From: Oscillospiraceae bacterium
Lineage (GTDB): Bacteria > Bacillota_A > Clostridia > Oscillospirales > Oscillospiraceae
DNA: 5,738 nt
Direction: 5' to 3'
Assembly (NCBI GenBank): GCA_902789835.1
Contig: CADAPN010000129.1
Location: forward strand, 1 to 5,738
Under the pieces are notes generated by a model. That model searched no databases. It saw only the letters and a program-made list of their open reading frames with translations, and was not told the origin of the DNA. Position numbers and translations under genes: made by a program. Of the stretch, positions 1-5,256 are shown piece by piece (positions within the stretch are counted from its first letter, which is position 1; each line of letters opens with the position of its first letter).

Positions 1-438
1 GAGTCCAAATCTCAGGAGCCGGAGGACAATTATTCCGATTTGCAGGGAATGCACATTCTGGTGGCCGAGGATAACGACATCAACTGGGAAATCATATCCG
101 CCCTGCTTTCCATGTTCGGGATCACCACCGACCGGGCAGAAAACGGACGAATCTGCGTGGATATGATGCGCACGGCGGCGGAGGGCAGCTATGAGCTGAT
201 CTTCATGGATATCCAGATGCCGGAGATGAACGGACTTGACGCAACCCGGGCAATCCGGAGCCTGGAGAATCCCTGGGCGGCCTCCATCCCGATTGTTGCG
301 ATGACGGCAGACGCGTTCTCCGAAAACGTCACGGAATGCCTGGAAGCCGGAATGAACGGACATATTGCAAAACCCGTGGATATCAAGCTGGTGATCAAGG
401 AGATCCGAAGAATCAAGGAGGGAAAGGGACAGTTATGA
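1..438 (+). CDS. Response-regulator receiver domain, C-terminal end of a probable hybrid sensor histidine kinase (5' truncated)
   Basis: The frame is open from the first base, so the gene starts outside the window. Counting from the TTG at 40, about 130 residues form a complete CheY-like receiver domain. The acidic pair (E10, D11 in VAEDN) binds Mg2+. The phospho-acceptor aspartate is D57 in FMDIQMPEMNG (codon 208-210), the switch threonine is T89 in MTADAF, and the conserved lysine is K111 in AKPVD. About 13 polar residues (ESKSQEPEDNYSD...) precede it, which resembles the linker before a C-terminal receiver in hybrid kinases; the AEDNxxN start and MDIQMPxMxG motif are also typical of that class. 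A stand-alone CheY-like protein starting at ATG 49 is possible, but no ribosome site stands clearly before it. The stop overlaps the ATG of the next gene, so the two are probably translationally coupled. The kinase part and its input domain are not visible. Domain assignment is very secure; the hybrid-kinase reading is inference. Confidence 0.88.
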   Translation, partial: ESKSQEPEDNYSDLQGMHILVAEDNDINWEIISALLSMFGITTDRAENGRICVDMMRTAAEGSYELIFMDIQMPEMNGLDATRAIRSLENPWAASIPIVAMTADAFSENVTECLEAGMNGHIAKPVDIKLVIKEIRRIKEGKGQL

Positions 439-1739
439 AAAAGGCGATGTGCATGTTTCTGGCGGTGCTGATGATCCTGGGCCTGGCCGGCTGCGGCCAG
501 GAGAAGCAGGATACGGAGACAGAGGGGGCCGCGGAGGGGTTCCGGCCGGCTCTGGATCCCTCTGTCAGCTGCCATATCAGCGTTGCCGGCAGCTACAACA
601 ACTTTGAGGCCCTGGAAGCTGAATTTGACCGATTCAACGAGTATTATCCCAATGTGGAGCTGGTATTTACGAAGGTTGACGACTATAACAACATGGTCGG
701 AATGGTCCTGAACGGAAACGACGCCCCGGACATCTATGTCAATTACTCCTGGATGTACGGGAGGGCGCAGTATCAGGCCTCCATCGATCATGCCGAAAAC
801 CTGGCCGATCCCGCGCTGGGGCTTGATCTGGACTGCATCCGCAGCAATATTCTTCTGAATACGGACGACGGTACGCTTCCGATGGTCCCGGTTTTCTCAA
901 ACACCTACGGCATGCTTGTGAACAACAGTCTTTTTGAAAAAGAAGGCCTGCGCGTTCCCGCAAGCTATCGGGAACTGGTGGAGGTGTGCGCCGCGTTTCG
1001 GGAAAAAGGCTATGAAAACCCGATGATGGGCTTCTCCCAAAACGAGCTCACCTCGCTTTTTACCCTGACGCTTTACCCGTACTTCTGCGGAACCGTGGCG
1101 CAGGATGAAGAAGCCGTCAAAAAGCTCAACGCGCTTGAACCATCGGCCGGCGAGTATATGCGGCCCGCCCTTGAAAAGCTCGTCCAGTTCCTGAACGACG
1201 GCTGCGTCGACCTCGAGCAATGCGCGGAGATTGAAAACAACTATGAGGCCGTCATCCTTCGCTTCTTTGAAGGGGACGTCCCCATGATGATCTGCTCGGG
1301 AGACGCCGTTTCGGGGACCAAGAAGCGGGAAAGCCGTTCCGAGGCGTTTATCGCCAGCCCCTTTTCATACAGCTTTGCCCCGGTTCCCATGGCGGATGAC
1401 GGCGCTTATTTCCTTGACATGCCGAATCTGCAGTTCTCTGTCAACAAAGACAGCGCAAACTTGGACATGGCCAACGAATTCATGCGTTTTCTCATCACGA
1501 CGCGGGAACTGAACGAGATGGCGCAGAACAAGGGCCTGATCTCGCCGACGAAAGACCTGTCTTTTGACAGCATGTATGCCGCGTTTGGGGCCGTCCCGGA
1601 ATCCCGGGTCCTGTCGCCGGAAGTGTTCGGCCTGACGGATGACGCGGTCATCCAGCTGCGGCGGGCAGGTTACCTTGTCGGCACAGGCGCAATCACCATC
1701 GACGAGGCCGTCGCCGACTATGGCACGTTTACACCGTGA
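435..1739 (+). CDS. Extracellular solute-binding lipoprotein, family 1 (ABC sugar-binding type)
   Basis: 434 residues. The start ATG at 435 is chosen because an AAGGAGG site lies at 415-421 and a lipoprotein signal follows directly: two lysines, a hydrophobic stretch, then the lipobox LAGC with the lipidated cysteine at residue 20. A polar linker (about 21-45) leads into a two-lobed binding fold. Family-1 hallmarks include NDAPDIYV near residues 95-102, and TYGMLVNNSLFEKEGL near 157-172 followed by VPASYREL, the usual YxNxxLFEKxGL-P-TWxEL pattern. GDVPMMICSGD near 280-290 is the usual second-lobe motif. Such proteins normally deliver sugars or oligosaccharides to an ABC importer at the outer face of the membrane. 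Here no permease or ATPase gene follows: a terminator and a convergent gene come next. The 4-base overlap with the receiver-domain gene suggests a sensing role with that kinase. Ligand unknown. An upstream in-frame start at 336 exists but would bury the signal peptide, so it is rejected. Confidence 0.9.
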   Translation: MKKAMCMFLAVLMILGLAGCGQEKQDTETEGAAEGFRPALDPSVSCHISVAGSYNNFEALEAEFDRFNEYYPNVELVFTKVDDYNNMVGMVLNGNDAPDIYVNYSWMYGRAQYQASIDHAENLADPALGLDLDCIRSNILLNTDDGTLPMVPVFSNTYGMLVNNSLFEKEGLRVPASYRELVEVCAAFREKGYENPMMGFSQNELTSLFTLTLYPYFCGTVAQDEEAVKKLNALEPSAGEYMRPALEKLVQFLNDGCVDLEQCAEIENNYEAVILRFFEGDVPMMICSGDAVSGTKKRESRSEAFIASPFSYSFAPVPMADDGAYFLDMPNLQFSVNKDSANLDMANEFMRFLITTRELNEMAQNKGLISPTKDLSFDSMYAAFGAVPESRVLSPEVFGLTDDAVIQLRRAGYLVGTGAITIDEAVADYGTFTP

Positions 1740-1800
1740 CCGCTCCGCAGCAATCCTTCAAAGCCCAGGCAGCCACGCCGAGATAAAACAGGAAACAAAA

Positions 1801-1828
1801 ACTCCCCGCCTATCGGCGGGGAGTTTTT
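1801..1828. terminator. Bidirectional intrinsic terminator between convergent genes
   Basis: ACTCCCCGCC (1801-1810), a four-base TATC loop, and GGCGGGGAGT (1815-1824) form a perfect 10-bp stem. It is followed by a T run on the plus strand (1824-1828) and preceded by an A run (1797-1801), which is the T run for the minus strand. It lies 61 bases after the solute-binding-protein stop and 18 bases beyond the GGDEF gene's stop, so it can serve both genes. Confidence 0.93.
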
Positions 1829-1846
1829 CATCAGGGAGAAAAGGGA

Positions 1847-2995
1847 TCAGCGGCCGACCCCCAGGCGGGACTTGCGCTCGTAGAGCATCGCATCCGCCCG
1901 CCGGAGACATTCGCTCATCGGGACGGTCGGATCCTTGCAGATCGCGTAGCCGACGGTCATGGCAAGCTGATAGGGCAGGTCCTTTGAGAGCTCGGTGAGG
2001 AGCTCCGTAAGATCCCGGATCAACGCTTCCGGATCGGCGTCGGCGTCCGGCTGCCAGGTCATCAGAAATTCATCTCCGCCGAATCTCGCCGCAAAGCCGT
2101 TGTAGCGCCCGATGGTGCGCTTCAGGGCAAGACTGCAGCGGATCAGGGCATTGTCGCCCTCCACATGGCCGTAGGTATCGTTGATCTTCTTGAAGCCGTT
2201 GAGATCCCCGATATAGACGTAGAGGGGATTCTCGTCAGAGACACGCGTCAGGCGTTCCGACAGATACTCATCCGCCTTGCGCCGGTTGTTCATTCCGGTC
2301 AGGGCGTCGGAGTTGATGCTTGACTCCTGCATGAGGATGAAGATCACCACAATCACGGCGAAGACCGCGGCCGGCAGGATGGAGGCCTTACTCATGAAGC
2401 CGTCCAGCACGATAAACAGGAGGATCAGCAGCACCGAGGCGGAGAGCGCGGCATTGGACCGGCGCAGGAAGGTGGTGCGCGCCCGCATGGCAGTCACGGC
2501 ACCCACGGCAGCCACGGCGAGAAGATAGAGACTTGCAAGCACAAGGCACGGAAGATAAAGCCTCTCATGGACAAAATAGCCCCCCGGGTTCAGCGTAAAC
2601 ACCAGCCCGGTCCAGGGATTCAGCATGATCAGAACCGTGGAGATGGCGGCCGGCAGCAGTCTGAGTATCCGTCCGGCCGGCGTCTGGAAGAACTTGACCG
2701 ACTTTCGCTCCACCACGAAGAGGAAAAAGGATGTCGCGCAGTTGATGATCGACCAGAGGCTCAGCGAACATACAACCATCAGGACCGCCCGCGGAAGCTC
2801 CAGCAGGTCGTATTCGTGCATGGTCCAGGCCGTGTTGCTCACGAGATAGACCATGTGCGTGACAATCAGCACACAGAACCAGGTATGCTCATCCTTTCTC
2901 GTGATATCCCGGCCAGTCTTTGAAAGGATGTAGATGTCCAGCAACAGAAACGTGGCCTGAAACATCCCGAACGCAAACAGAACGTCGTTGTCCAT
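1847..2995 (-). CDS. Membrane-bound diguanylate cyclase (7 helices + GGDEF domain)
   Basis: 382 residues. The ATG at 2995 is preferred over an ATG 24 bases further upstream because a strong AGGGAGGT site sits 9 bases before it. The first ~225 residues hold about seven hydrophobic segments (roughly 4-24, 38-58, 70-96, 110-134, 148-170, 182-200, 204-222), an integral membrane sensory region that I cannot assign to a named family. The GGDEF domain follows: DALTGMNNRR at 230-239, metal-binding D264 in GDLNGFKKIND, and the intact active-site loop GGDEF at 306-310. The enzyme should condense two GTP into cyclic di-GMP at the inner membrane face. The product-inhibition site (RxxD, five residues before GGDEF) reads RYNG at 297-300: the arginine is kept and the aspartate is lost. 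No EAL or HD-GYP domain is present. It is monocistronic, with its own promoter and terminator, and converges on the sensor/binding-protein unit. Activity is very likely; the input signal is unknown. Confidence 0.92.
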   Translation of the reverse strand: MDNDVLFAFGMFQATFLLLDIYILSKTGRDITRKDEHTWFCVLIVTHMVYLVSNTAWTMHEYDLLELPRAVLMVVCSLSLWSIINCATSFFLFVVERKSVKFFQTPAGRILRLLPAAISTVLIMLNPWTGLVFTLNPGGYFVHERLYLPCLVLASLYLLAVAAVGAVTAMRARTTFLRRSNAALSASVLLILLFIVLDGFMSKASILPAAVFAVIVVIFILMQESSINSDALTGMNNRRKADEYLSERLTRVSDENPLYVYIGDLNGFKKINDTYGHVEGDNALIRCSLALKRTIGRYNGFAARFGGDEFLMTWQPDADADPEALIRDLTELLTELSKDLPYQLAMTVGYAICKDPTVPMSECLRRADAMLYERKSRLGVGR

Positions 2996-3004
2996 CTTGT
3001 TTTT

Positions 3005-3013
3005 ACCTCCCTT
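3005..3013 (-). promoter_or_regulatory. Ribosome binding site that fixes the GGDEF start
   Basis: Read on the minus strand this is AAGGGAGGT, nine bases before the ATG at 2995. It overlaps the codons that the alternative upstream ATG (3019) would translate, and no comparable site lies before that upstream ATG. The shorter protein is therefore favoured. Confidence 0.8.
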
Positions 3014-3048
3014 CACCATACAAAGCGGGAGAAATGGTATATACAGTC

Positions 3049-3077
3049 AGTATAACAAATCTTTGAAGCGATTTCAA
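3049..3077 (-). promoter_or_regulatory. Sigma-A-type promoter of the GGDEF gene
   Basis: On the minus strand, a -35 box TTGAAA (3072-3077) and a -10 box TATACT (3049-3054) are separated by exactly 17 bases. Transcription would begin near 3042, about 47 bases before the start codon. No clear operator is seen around it. Confidence 0.78.
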
Positions 3078-3107
3078 TACCGCCGTTGGAAAGAGCAGAA
3101 ATGAAGT

Positions 3108-3141
3108 TTGCCCGGGGAACGGAAAACCGTCCCCCGGGCAA
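3108..3141 (-). terminator. Strong hairpin after the AEC transporter gene, with a GGGGACGG repeat core
   Basis: The arms 3108-3122 and 3127-3141 pair over 15 positions with a single A-C mismatch, closing on a four-base loop. The hairpin starts 12 bases past the transporter stop, where a terminator is expected. The T tract after it on the minus strand is poor (CAAACTTCATTT), so it may act as an RNA-stabilising 3' structure as much as a classic terminator. On the minus strand the arm contains GGGGACGGTTTTCCGT, nearly the same as the right end of element A (GGGGACGGTTTCCCGT). It may therefore be a solo REP-like palindrome reused as a 3' end. Confidence 0.65.
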
Positions 3142-3153
3142 TTCGTTTATGAA

Positions 3154-4092
3154 TCACAAACCGAAAAGGGCCTGGAACACGATAAGCATCAGCGGCATCG
3201 TCACGATGCACAGCGCCATGCTCAACACGCTGTAGACGCTGGATTCATACGCCTTTTTATCGTAAAGAACCGCCAGCTGTGACACGGTGGCGCCCGGCGG
3301 CGTGCAGAGGGCGATGAAGCACACCTGGAAAACGGGTGTCAGCTCCGGGTGCCGCGTGAGAATTCCGGAGGCCAGGATCAGGAGCAGCAGGCTCGCCGGC
3401 ATGACGATCAACCGGCCGAGGGCAATTCCGTAGGCCCGCACATCGGTGACAATCTTCCGCAGGTCGCTTTTCGTGATCACGATGCCGATGACAAGCATCG
3501 AGCACGGCCCCACCATGCTTCCCAGGCCCTCCATGGCCGTGTCGATCACGTCGGGAATACGGATGTGAAGCAGGACCAGAAGCACGCCCGTCACAAGGGC
3601 GATGATGTTGGGATTGAAGATGATCTTCCGGAAATGCAGATGCCGCTCGCCGCTGATGATGCTGTTGCCGTGGGTCCAGATCAGAAGGTTGAAGGGGATC
3701 TGCAGGGCGCTGGCATAGAAGACGTATTCGCTTCCCAGGATCATGTTGATCAGCGGCAGGGCGAGGTTTCCCACGTTGCTGTAGATCAGGTTGCATCGGT
3801 CCACCGCGTCCAGCCGCAGCGGCCGCTTCAGCAGTCCCAGCGCCGCGATCCAGAAGAGATAGGTCACGATCCCCAGGATCAGCGCGCAGAGGAATCCACT
3901 CAGGCGTTCCGGTGTCAGGTCGATCTGGACCGAACGGCAGATCAGGCAGGGCTGGAGAATGTAGACCGTCAGACGCGAGAGCGTGAGGCTGTCCTTGCTC
4001 TCCACCACATGGAGTTTGACGGCCGCATAGCCGACCACCACCATGACCATCATCGCCATCAGTTTGCTCATCAGGACCAGTCCCATACTCAT
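3154..4092 (-). CDS. AEC family transporter (auxin efflux carrier / malate permease-like)
   Basis: 312 residues, the usual length for bacterial AEC carriers. The ATG at 4092 has a GGAGGA site about eight bases upstream (4100-4105). A second in-frame ATG two codons on is less well spaced. About ten hydrophobic segments are visible (near 5-25, 38-55, 64-86, 100-118, 124-141, 160-178, 190-207, 222-244, 252-275, 287-310) in the 5+5 arrangement of the family. Two family hallmarks fall at the points expected for the discontinuous helices: SNVGNLALPL at 105-114 in the first half, and CTPPGATVSQLA near 263-274 in the second. Family members export or exchange organic acids such as malate by secondary transport; the substrate here cannot be read from sequence. 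It is a single-gene unit with its own promoter and a downstream hairpin. A 289-residue open frame lies on the opposite strand, but it is a composition shadow. Confidence 0.92.
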   Translation of the reverse strand: MSMGLVLMSKLMAMMVMVVVGYAAVKLHVVESKDSLTLSRLTVYILQPCLICRSVQIDLTPERLSGFLCALILGIVTYLFWIAALGLLKRPLRLDAVDRCNLIYSNVGNLALPLINMILGSEYVFYASALQIPFNLLIWTHGNSIISGERHLHFRKIIFNPNIIALVTGVLLVLLHIRIPDVIDTAMEGLGSMVGPCSMLVIGIVITKSDLRKIVTDVRAYGIALGRLIVMPASLLLLILASGILTRHPELTPVFQVCFIALCTPPGATVSQLAVLYDKKAYESSVYSVLSMALCIVTMPLMLIVFQALFGL

Positions 4093-4122
4093 CTGCTCTT
4101 CCTCCGTTTCTTACGCCGAGAG

Positions 4123-4151
4123 ATCATACATCAAGCAGGCTTTCCTGTCAA
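4123..4151 (-). promoter_or_regulatory. Sigma-A-type promoter of the AEC transporter gene
   Basis: On the minus strand, a perfect -35 TTGACA (4146-4151) and a -10 TATGAT (4123-4128) are separated by 17 bases. The predicted start near 4116 leaves a leader of about 24 bases that contains the ribosome site. Confidence 0.88.
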
Positions 4152-4163
4152 CGAGTTGTTGAC
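4147..4163. promoter_or_regulatory. Palindrome over the AEC promoter -35, possible operator
   Basis: GTCAAC (4147-4152) and GTTGAC (4158-4163) are perfect 6-base inverted arms around a 5-base spacer. The left arm overlaps the -35 box of the transporter promoter, as expected for a repressor site. The right arm also supplies TTGACG on the plus strand, 16 bases before TATACA (4181-4186), a weak divergent promoter candidate reading into element A. No regulator gene is adjacent, so this is suggestive only. Confidence 0.35.
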
Positions 4164-4183
4164 GGTCTCATGCGTCCCAGTAT

Positions 4184-4416
4184 ACACGGGGTACGGTTCT
4201 TTGTGTTTCTGTTCCTAAGCTACGAGCCACTGTATAACTGTCTCACAAGTGAGCCCCTCCTATTCAAGAACGTAACCGTAATCCGGCTTTCTGTATGCTT
4301 CATTCCTGCAGAATGTAAAAACAGCCATCTTTCGACGGCTGTTTACGTGTTGGTCAAGAAATGCAGGGACACGAAACCGCACATGGGATGGTCCGATTCA
4401 CGGGAAACCGTCCCCT
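4184..4416 (-). repeat. Element A: ~233-bp MITE/REP-type element with GGGGACGG inverted ends
   Basis: The segment aligns along its whole length with element B (5021-5255), in the same orientation. By eye there are about 25 differences over roughly 205 bases, mostly transitions. The left end reads ACACGGGGTACGGTTCTTTG, with one T inserted in the core relative to B. The right end, read on the minus strand, is AGGGGACGGTTTCCCGTG, so the ends form imperfect terminal inverted repeats. The final ~35 internal bases before GGATGGTCC are identical in both copies. No reading frame is conserved. The right limit is uncertain: a second AAGGGGACG motif, read on the minus strand, lies at 4425-4433 and could be the true outer end. 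No clear target duplication is seen. The strand given is that of the internal terminator and of the neighbouring gene. Confidence 0.8.
4317..4342 (-). terminator. Intrinsic terminator inside element A, serving the DUF2442 gene
   Basis: On the minus strand, ACAGCCGTC, a GAAA loop and GATGGCTGT are followed by a T run (4317-4321 complement). The 9-bp stem includes one G-U pair; on the plus strand the same position would be an A-C mismatch, so only the minus-strand RNA keeps a full stem. It lies about 115 bases past the DUF2442 stop. Confidence 0.85.
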
Positions 4417-4455
4417 ATGCTGCGCGTCCCCTTGATACACTCATCCTGCTTTTAA

Positions 4456-4725
4456 TTACTCTACATGCTCCAATGAATAGAGCAAATCAGGATCGATATC
4501 AATACAAGAGGCAGCATCGTTCGTACCGTCAATGTCCCACGCCAACGTGTCATTCATAATTGTGCAGCGTTCCATAAAGACTTCTATATCCTCAAGTGCT
4601 TTGAACACGCCTTTTCCCAATTTTGGTTTCACGTCGTAACGGACGATTTTCCCATCAACGAAGTAAACCGAAACCGTGTAATCTTCATGTGGAATAACCT
4701 GTACGATTTCAGGAGTATAATCCAT
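4456..4725 (-). CDS. DUF2442 domain protein
   Basis: 89 residues from ATG 4725. An in-frame TTG at 4731 is rejected because it lies only two bases from the GAAGGAG site, whereas the ATG is eight away. The protein has the DUF2442 layout: an N-terminal strand pair (VQVIPHEDYTVSVYFVDGK, about 8-26), the IVRYDVKPKLGKGVFKAL segment (about 27-44) matching the family's DVKPLL..GVFxxL pattern, a D-x-x-x-F helix (EDIEVFMER), and the C-terminal pattern W-x-x-D/G...D-I-D-P-D-x-L-Y (about 63-83). It is a small soluble protein with no known enzymatic role. In many bacteria it is encoded next to a DUF4160 protein, and the pair has been suggested to behave like a toxin-antitoxin module. No DUF4160 partner lies here: upstream is only promoter and repeat DNA. 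The gene and its flanks are visibly more AT-rich than the transporter, cyclase and binding-protein genes and are bracketed by elements A and B, which suggests acquisition. Confidence 0.85.
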   Translation of the reverse strand: MDYTPEIVQVIPHEDYTVSVYFVDGKIVRYDVKPKLGKGVFKALEDIEVFMERCTIMNDTLAWDIDGTNDAASCIDIDPDLLYSLEHVE

Positions 4726-4733
4726 CGTCAATT

Positions 4734-4740
4734 CTCCTTC
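4734..4740 (-). promoter_or_regulatory. Ribosome binding site that fixes the DUF2442 start
   Basis: GAAGGAG on the minus strand is eight bases before ATG 4725 but only two before the in-frame TTG at 4731. The shorter protein is therefore the likely product. Confidence 0.8.
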
Positions 4741-4771
4741 AATGTAACAGCTTTAGCTTTTCTTGACTAAT

Positions 4772-4800
4772 ATTATAACAAACAATGCCTATCTGCGCAA
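4772..4800 (-). promoter_or_regulatory. Probable promoter of the DUF2442 gene
   Basis: On the minus strand, a consensus -10 TATAAT (4772-4777) is preceded, with a 17-base spacer, by a weak -35 TTGCGC (4795-4800). The start would be near 4765, giving a leader of about 40 bases. The -10 is strong and the -35 is poor, so regulation or an upstream activator is possible. Confidence 0.65.
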
Positions 4801-4851
4801 CATCAAGCTGGAGGACAAATGGACGGTTAATGCGAAAAATGAGCCGGTGAG

Positions 4852-4908
4852 TTCCCGTGTCTTTGACGGTTTCCAAAGCATCTCAGCAATCACCCGCCAA
4901 CACGGGAA
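4852..4908. other. Nested inverted repeats in the gene-free stretch
   Basis: TTCCCGTGT (4852-4860) and ACACGGGAA (4900-4908) are perfect 9-base inverted arms. Just inside the left arm, CTTTG (4861-4865) and CAAAG (4874-4878) form a second small hairpin. This could fold in RNA or be a protein site. There is no T run, so it is not a normal terminator. It is upstream of the DUF2442 promoter. The plus-strand open frame across this stretch has only a TTG start and no ribosome site, and I do not regard it as a gene. Confidence 0.3.
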
Positions 4909-4933
4909 ACCATGCTCTGTGCACGCAACAAGA

Positions 4934-5016
4934 ACTGAAAACTTTTACTTTAGCGCGCATTTGTTTTCAATAATACTGAAAACTTTGCTTGACATTGCAC
5001 AAAATTTTCAGTAACA
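4934..5016. repeat. Two tandem 41-bp units with conserved inverted ends (CTGAAAAC ... GTTTTCA)
   Basis: Unit 1 (4934-4974) and unit 2 (4975-5015) share their first 12 bases (ACTGAAAACTTT) exactly. They also share 9 of the last 11 (TTTTCAxTAAx), while the middle ~18 bases differ almost completely. Within each unit the ends are inverted copies of TGAAAA/TTTTCA with centres about 28 bases apart, and the facing arms of neighbouring units are about 13 apart. That gives four half-sites in alternating orientation. Unit 2 contains TTGACA (4989-4994), followed 17 bases on by a poor TAACAC. Conserved ends with a free centre suggest a protein-binding array (operator, or transposase/recombinase ends) rather than simple duplication. 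It abuts the left end of element B. Confidence 0.6.
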
Positions 5017-5020
5017 CAGT

Positions 5021-5255
5021 GCAAGGGGACGGTTCTCTGCGTTTCTGTTTCTAAACTATGAGCCACTGTGTAACTGTCTTACAAGTGAGCCCTTCCTATT
5101 CAGAAAGGTAAGCGTAATCCGGCTTTCTGTATGCTTCAATCCTACAGCACGTAAAAACAGCCATCTTTCGATGGCTGTCTATGTTATTGGTCGAGAAATG
5201 CAGGGACACGAAACCGCACATGGGATGGTCCAGCGCCAAGAGAACCGGTCCCTGC
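5021..5255 (-). repeat. Element B: ~235-bp MITE/REP-type element, second copy
   Basis: This is the second copy of the element at 4184-4416, same orientation. The left end is GCAAGGGGACGGTTCTCTGC. The right end, read on the minus strand, is GCAGGGACCGGTTCTCTTGG, so the two ends match as inverted repeats of about 16-17 bases with one shifted base. The right boundary falls one base from the TGA of the small membrane protein gene (5257-5259), and the left boundary abuts the 41-bp tandem units. It encodes nothing convincing. The ends match the sequence directly after the transposase stop at 5627 (GGGGACGGTTCTTTTGTC), so it is plausibly mobilised in trans by that enzyme class. Confidence 0.82.
5153..5178 (-). 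terminator. Intrinsic terminator inside element B, serving the small membrane protein gene
   Basis: On the minus strand, ACAGCCATC, a GAAA loop and GATGGCTGT form a perfect 9-bp stem followed by five Ts. It is the exact counterpart of the hairpin in element A and lies about 80 bases past the stop at 5257. Confidence 0.87.
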
Positions 5256-5256
5256 G

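Noticed and set aside
189..791. A 200-residue minus-strand open frame across the receiver domain and binding-protein start
   Set aside because: It is antisense to two genes with clear domains and signal peptide. It shows no domain or ribosome site.
3349..4218. A 289-residue open frame on the plus strand
   Set aside because: It lies antisense to the well-supported AEC transporter. The product is rich in H, D, Q and R with no domain, as expected from the opposite frame of a GC-rich membrane gene, and no ribosome site precedes it.
4170..4559. A 129-residue plus-strand open frame across element A
   Set aside because: It runs through the element and the antisense of DUF2442. The matching frame is not preserved in element B, so it is not a conserved element-encoded protein.
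4763..5014. An 83-residue plus-strand open frame in the gap between DUF2442 and element B
   Set aside because: It has only a TTG start, no ribosome site, overlaps the DUF2442 promoter, and its end runs through the 41-bp tandem units. Its middle (LEDKWTVNAKNEPVSSRVFDGF) looks somewhat protein-like, so a gene remnant is possible, but it is not supportable as a gene.
4988..5017. TTGACA in the second 41-bp unit as a plus-strand promoter
   Set aside because: The -10 at the right spacing (TAACAC) is poor and no plus-strand gene follows. The box is better explained as part of the repeat unit.
4184..5255. CRISPR array or riboswitch suggested by repeated segments
   Set aside because: There are only two long copies, no short regular repeats with spacers and no cas genes. 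The copies lie downstream of genes rather than in leaders, so a riboswitch reading does not fit.
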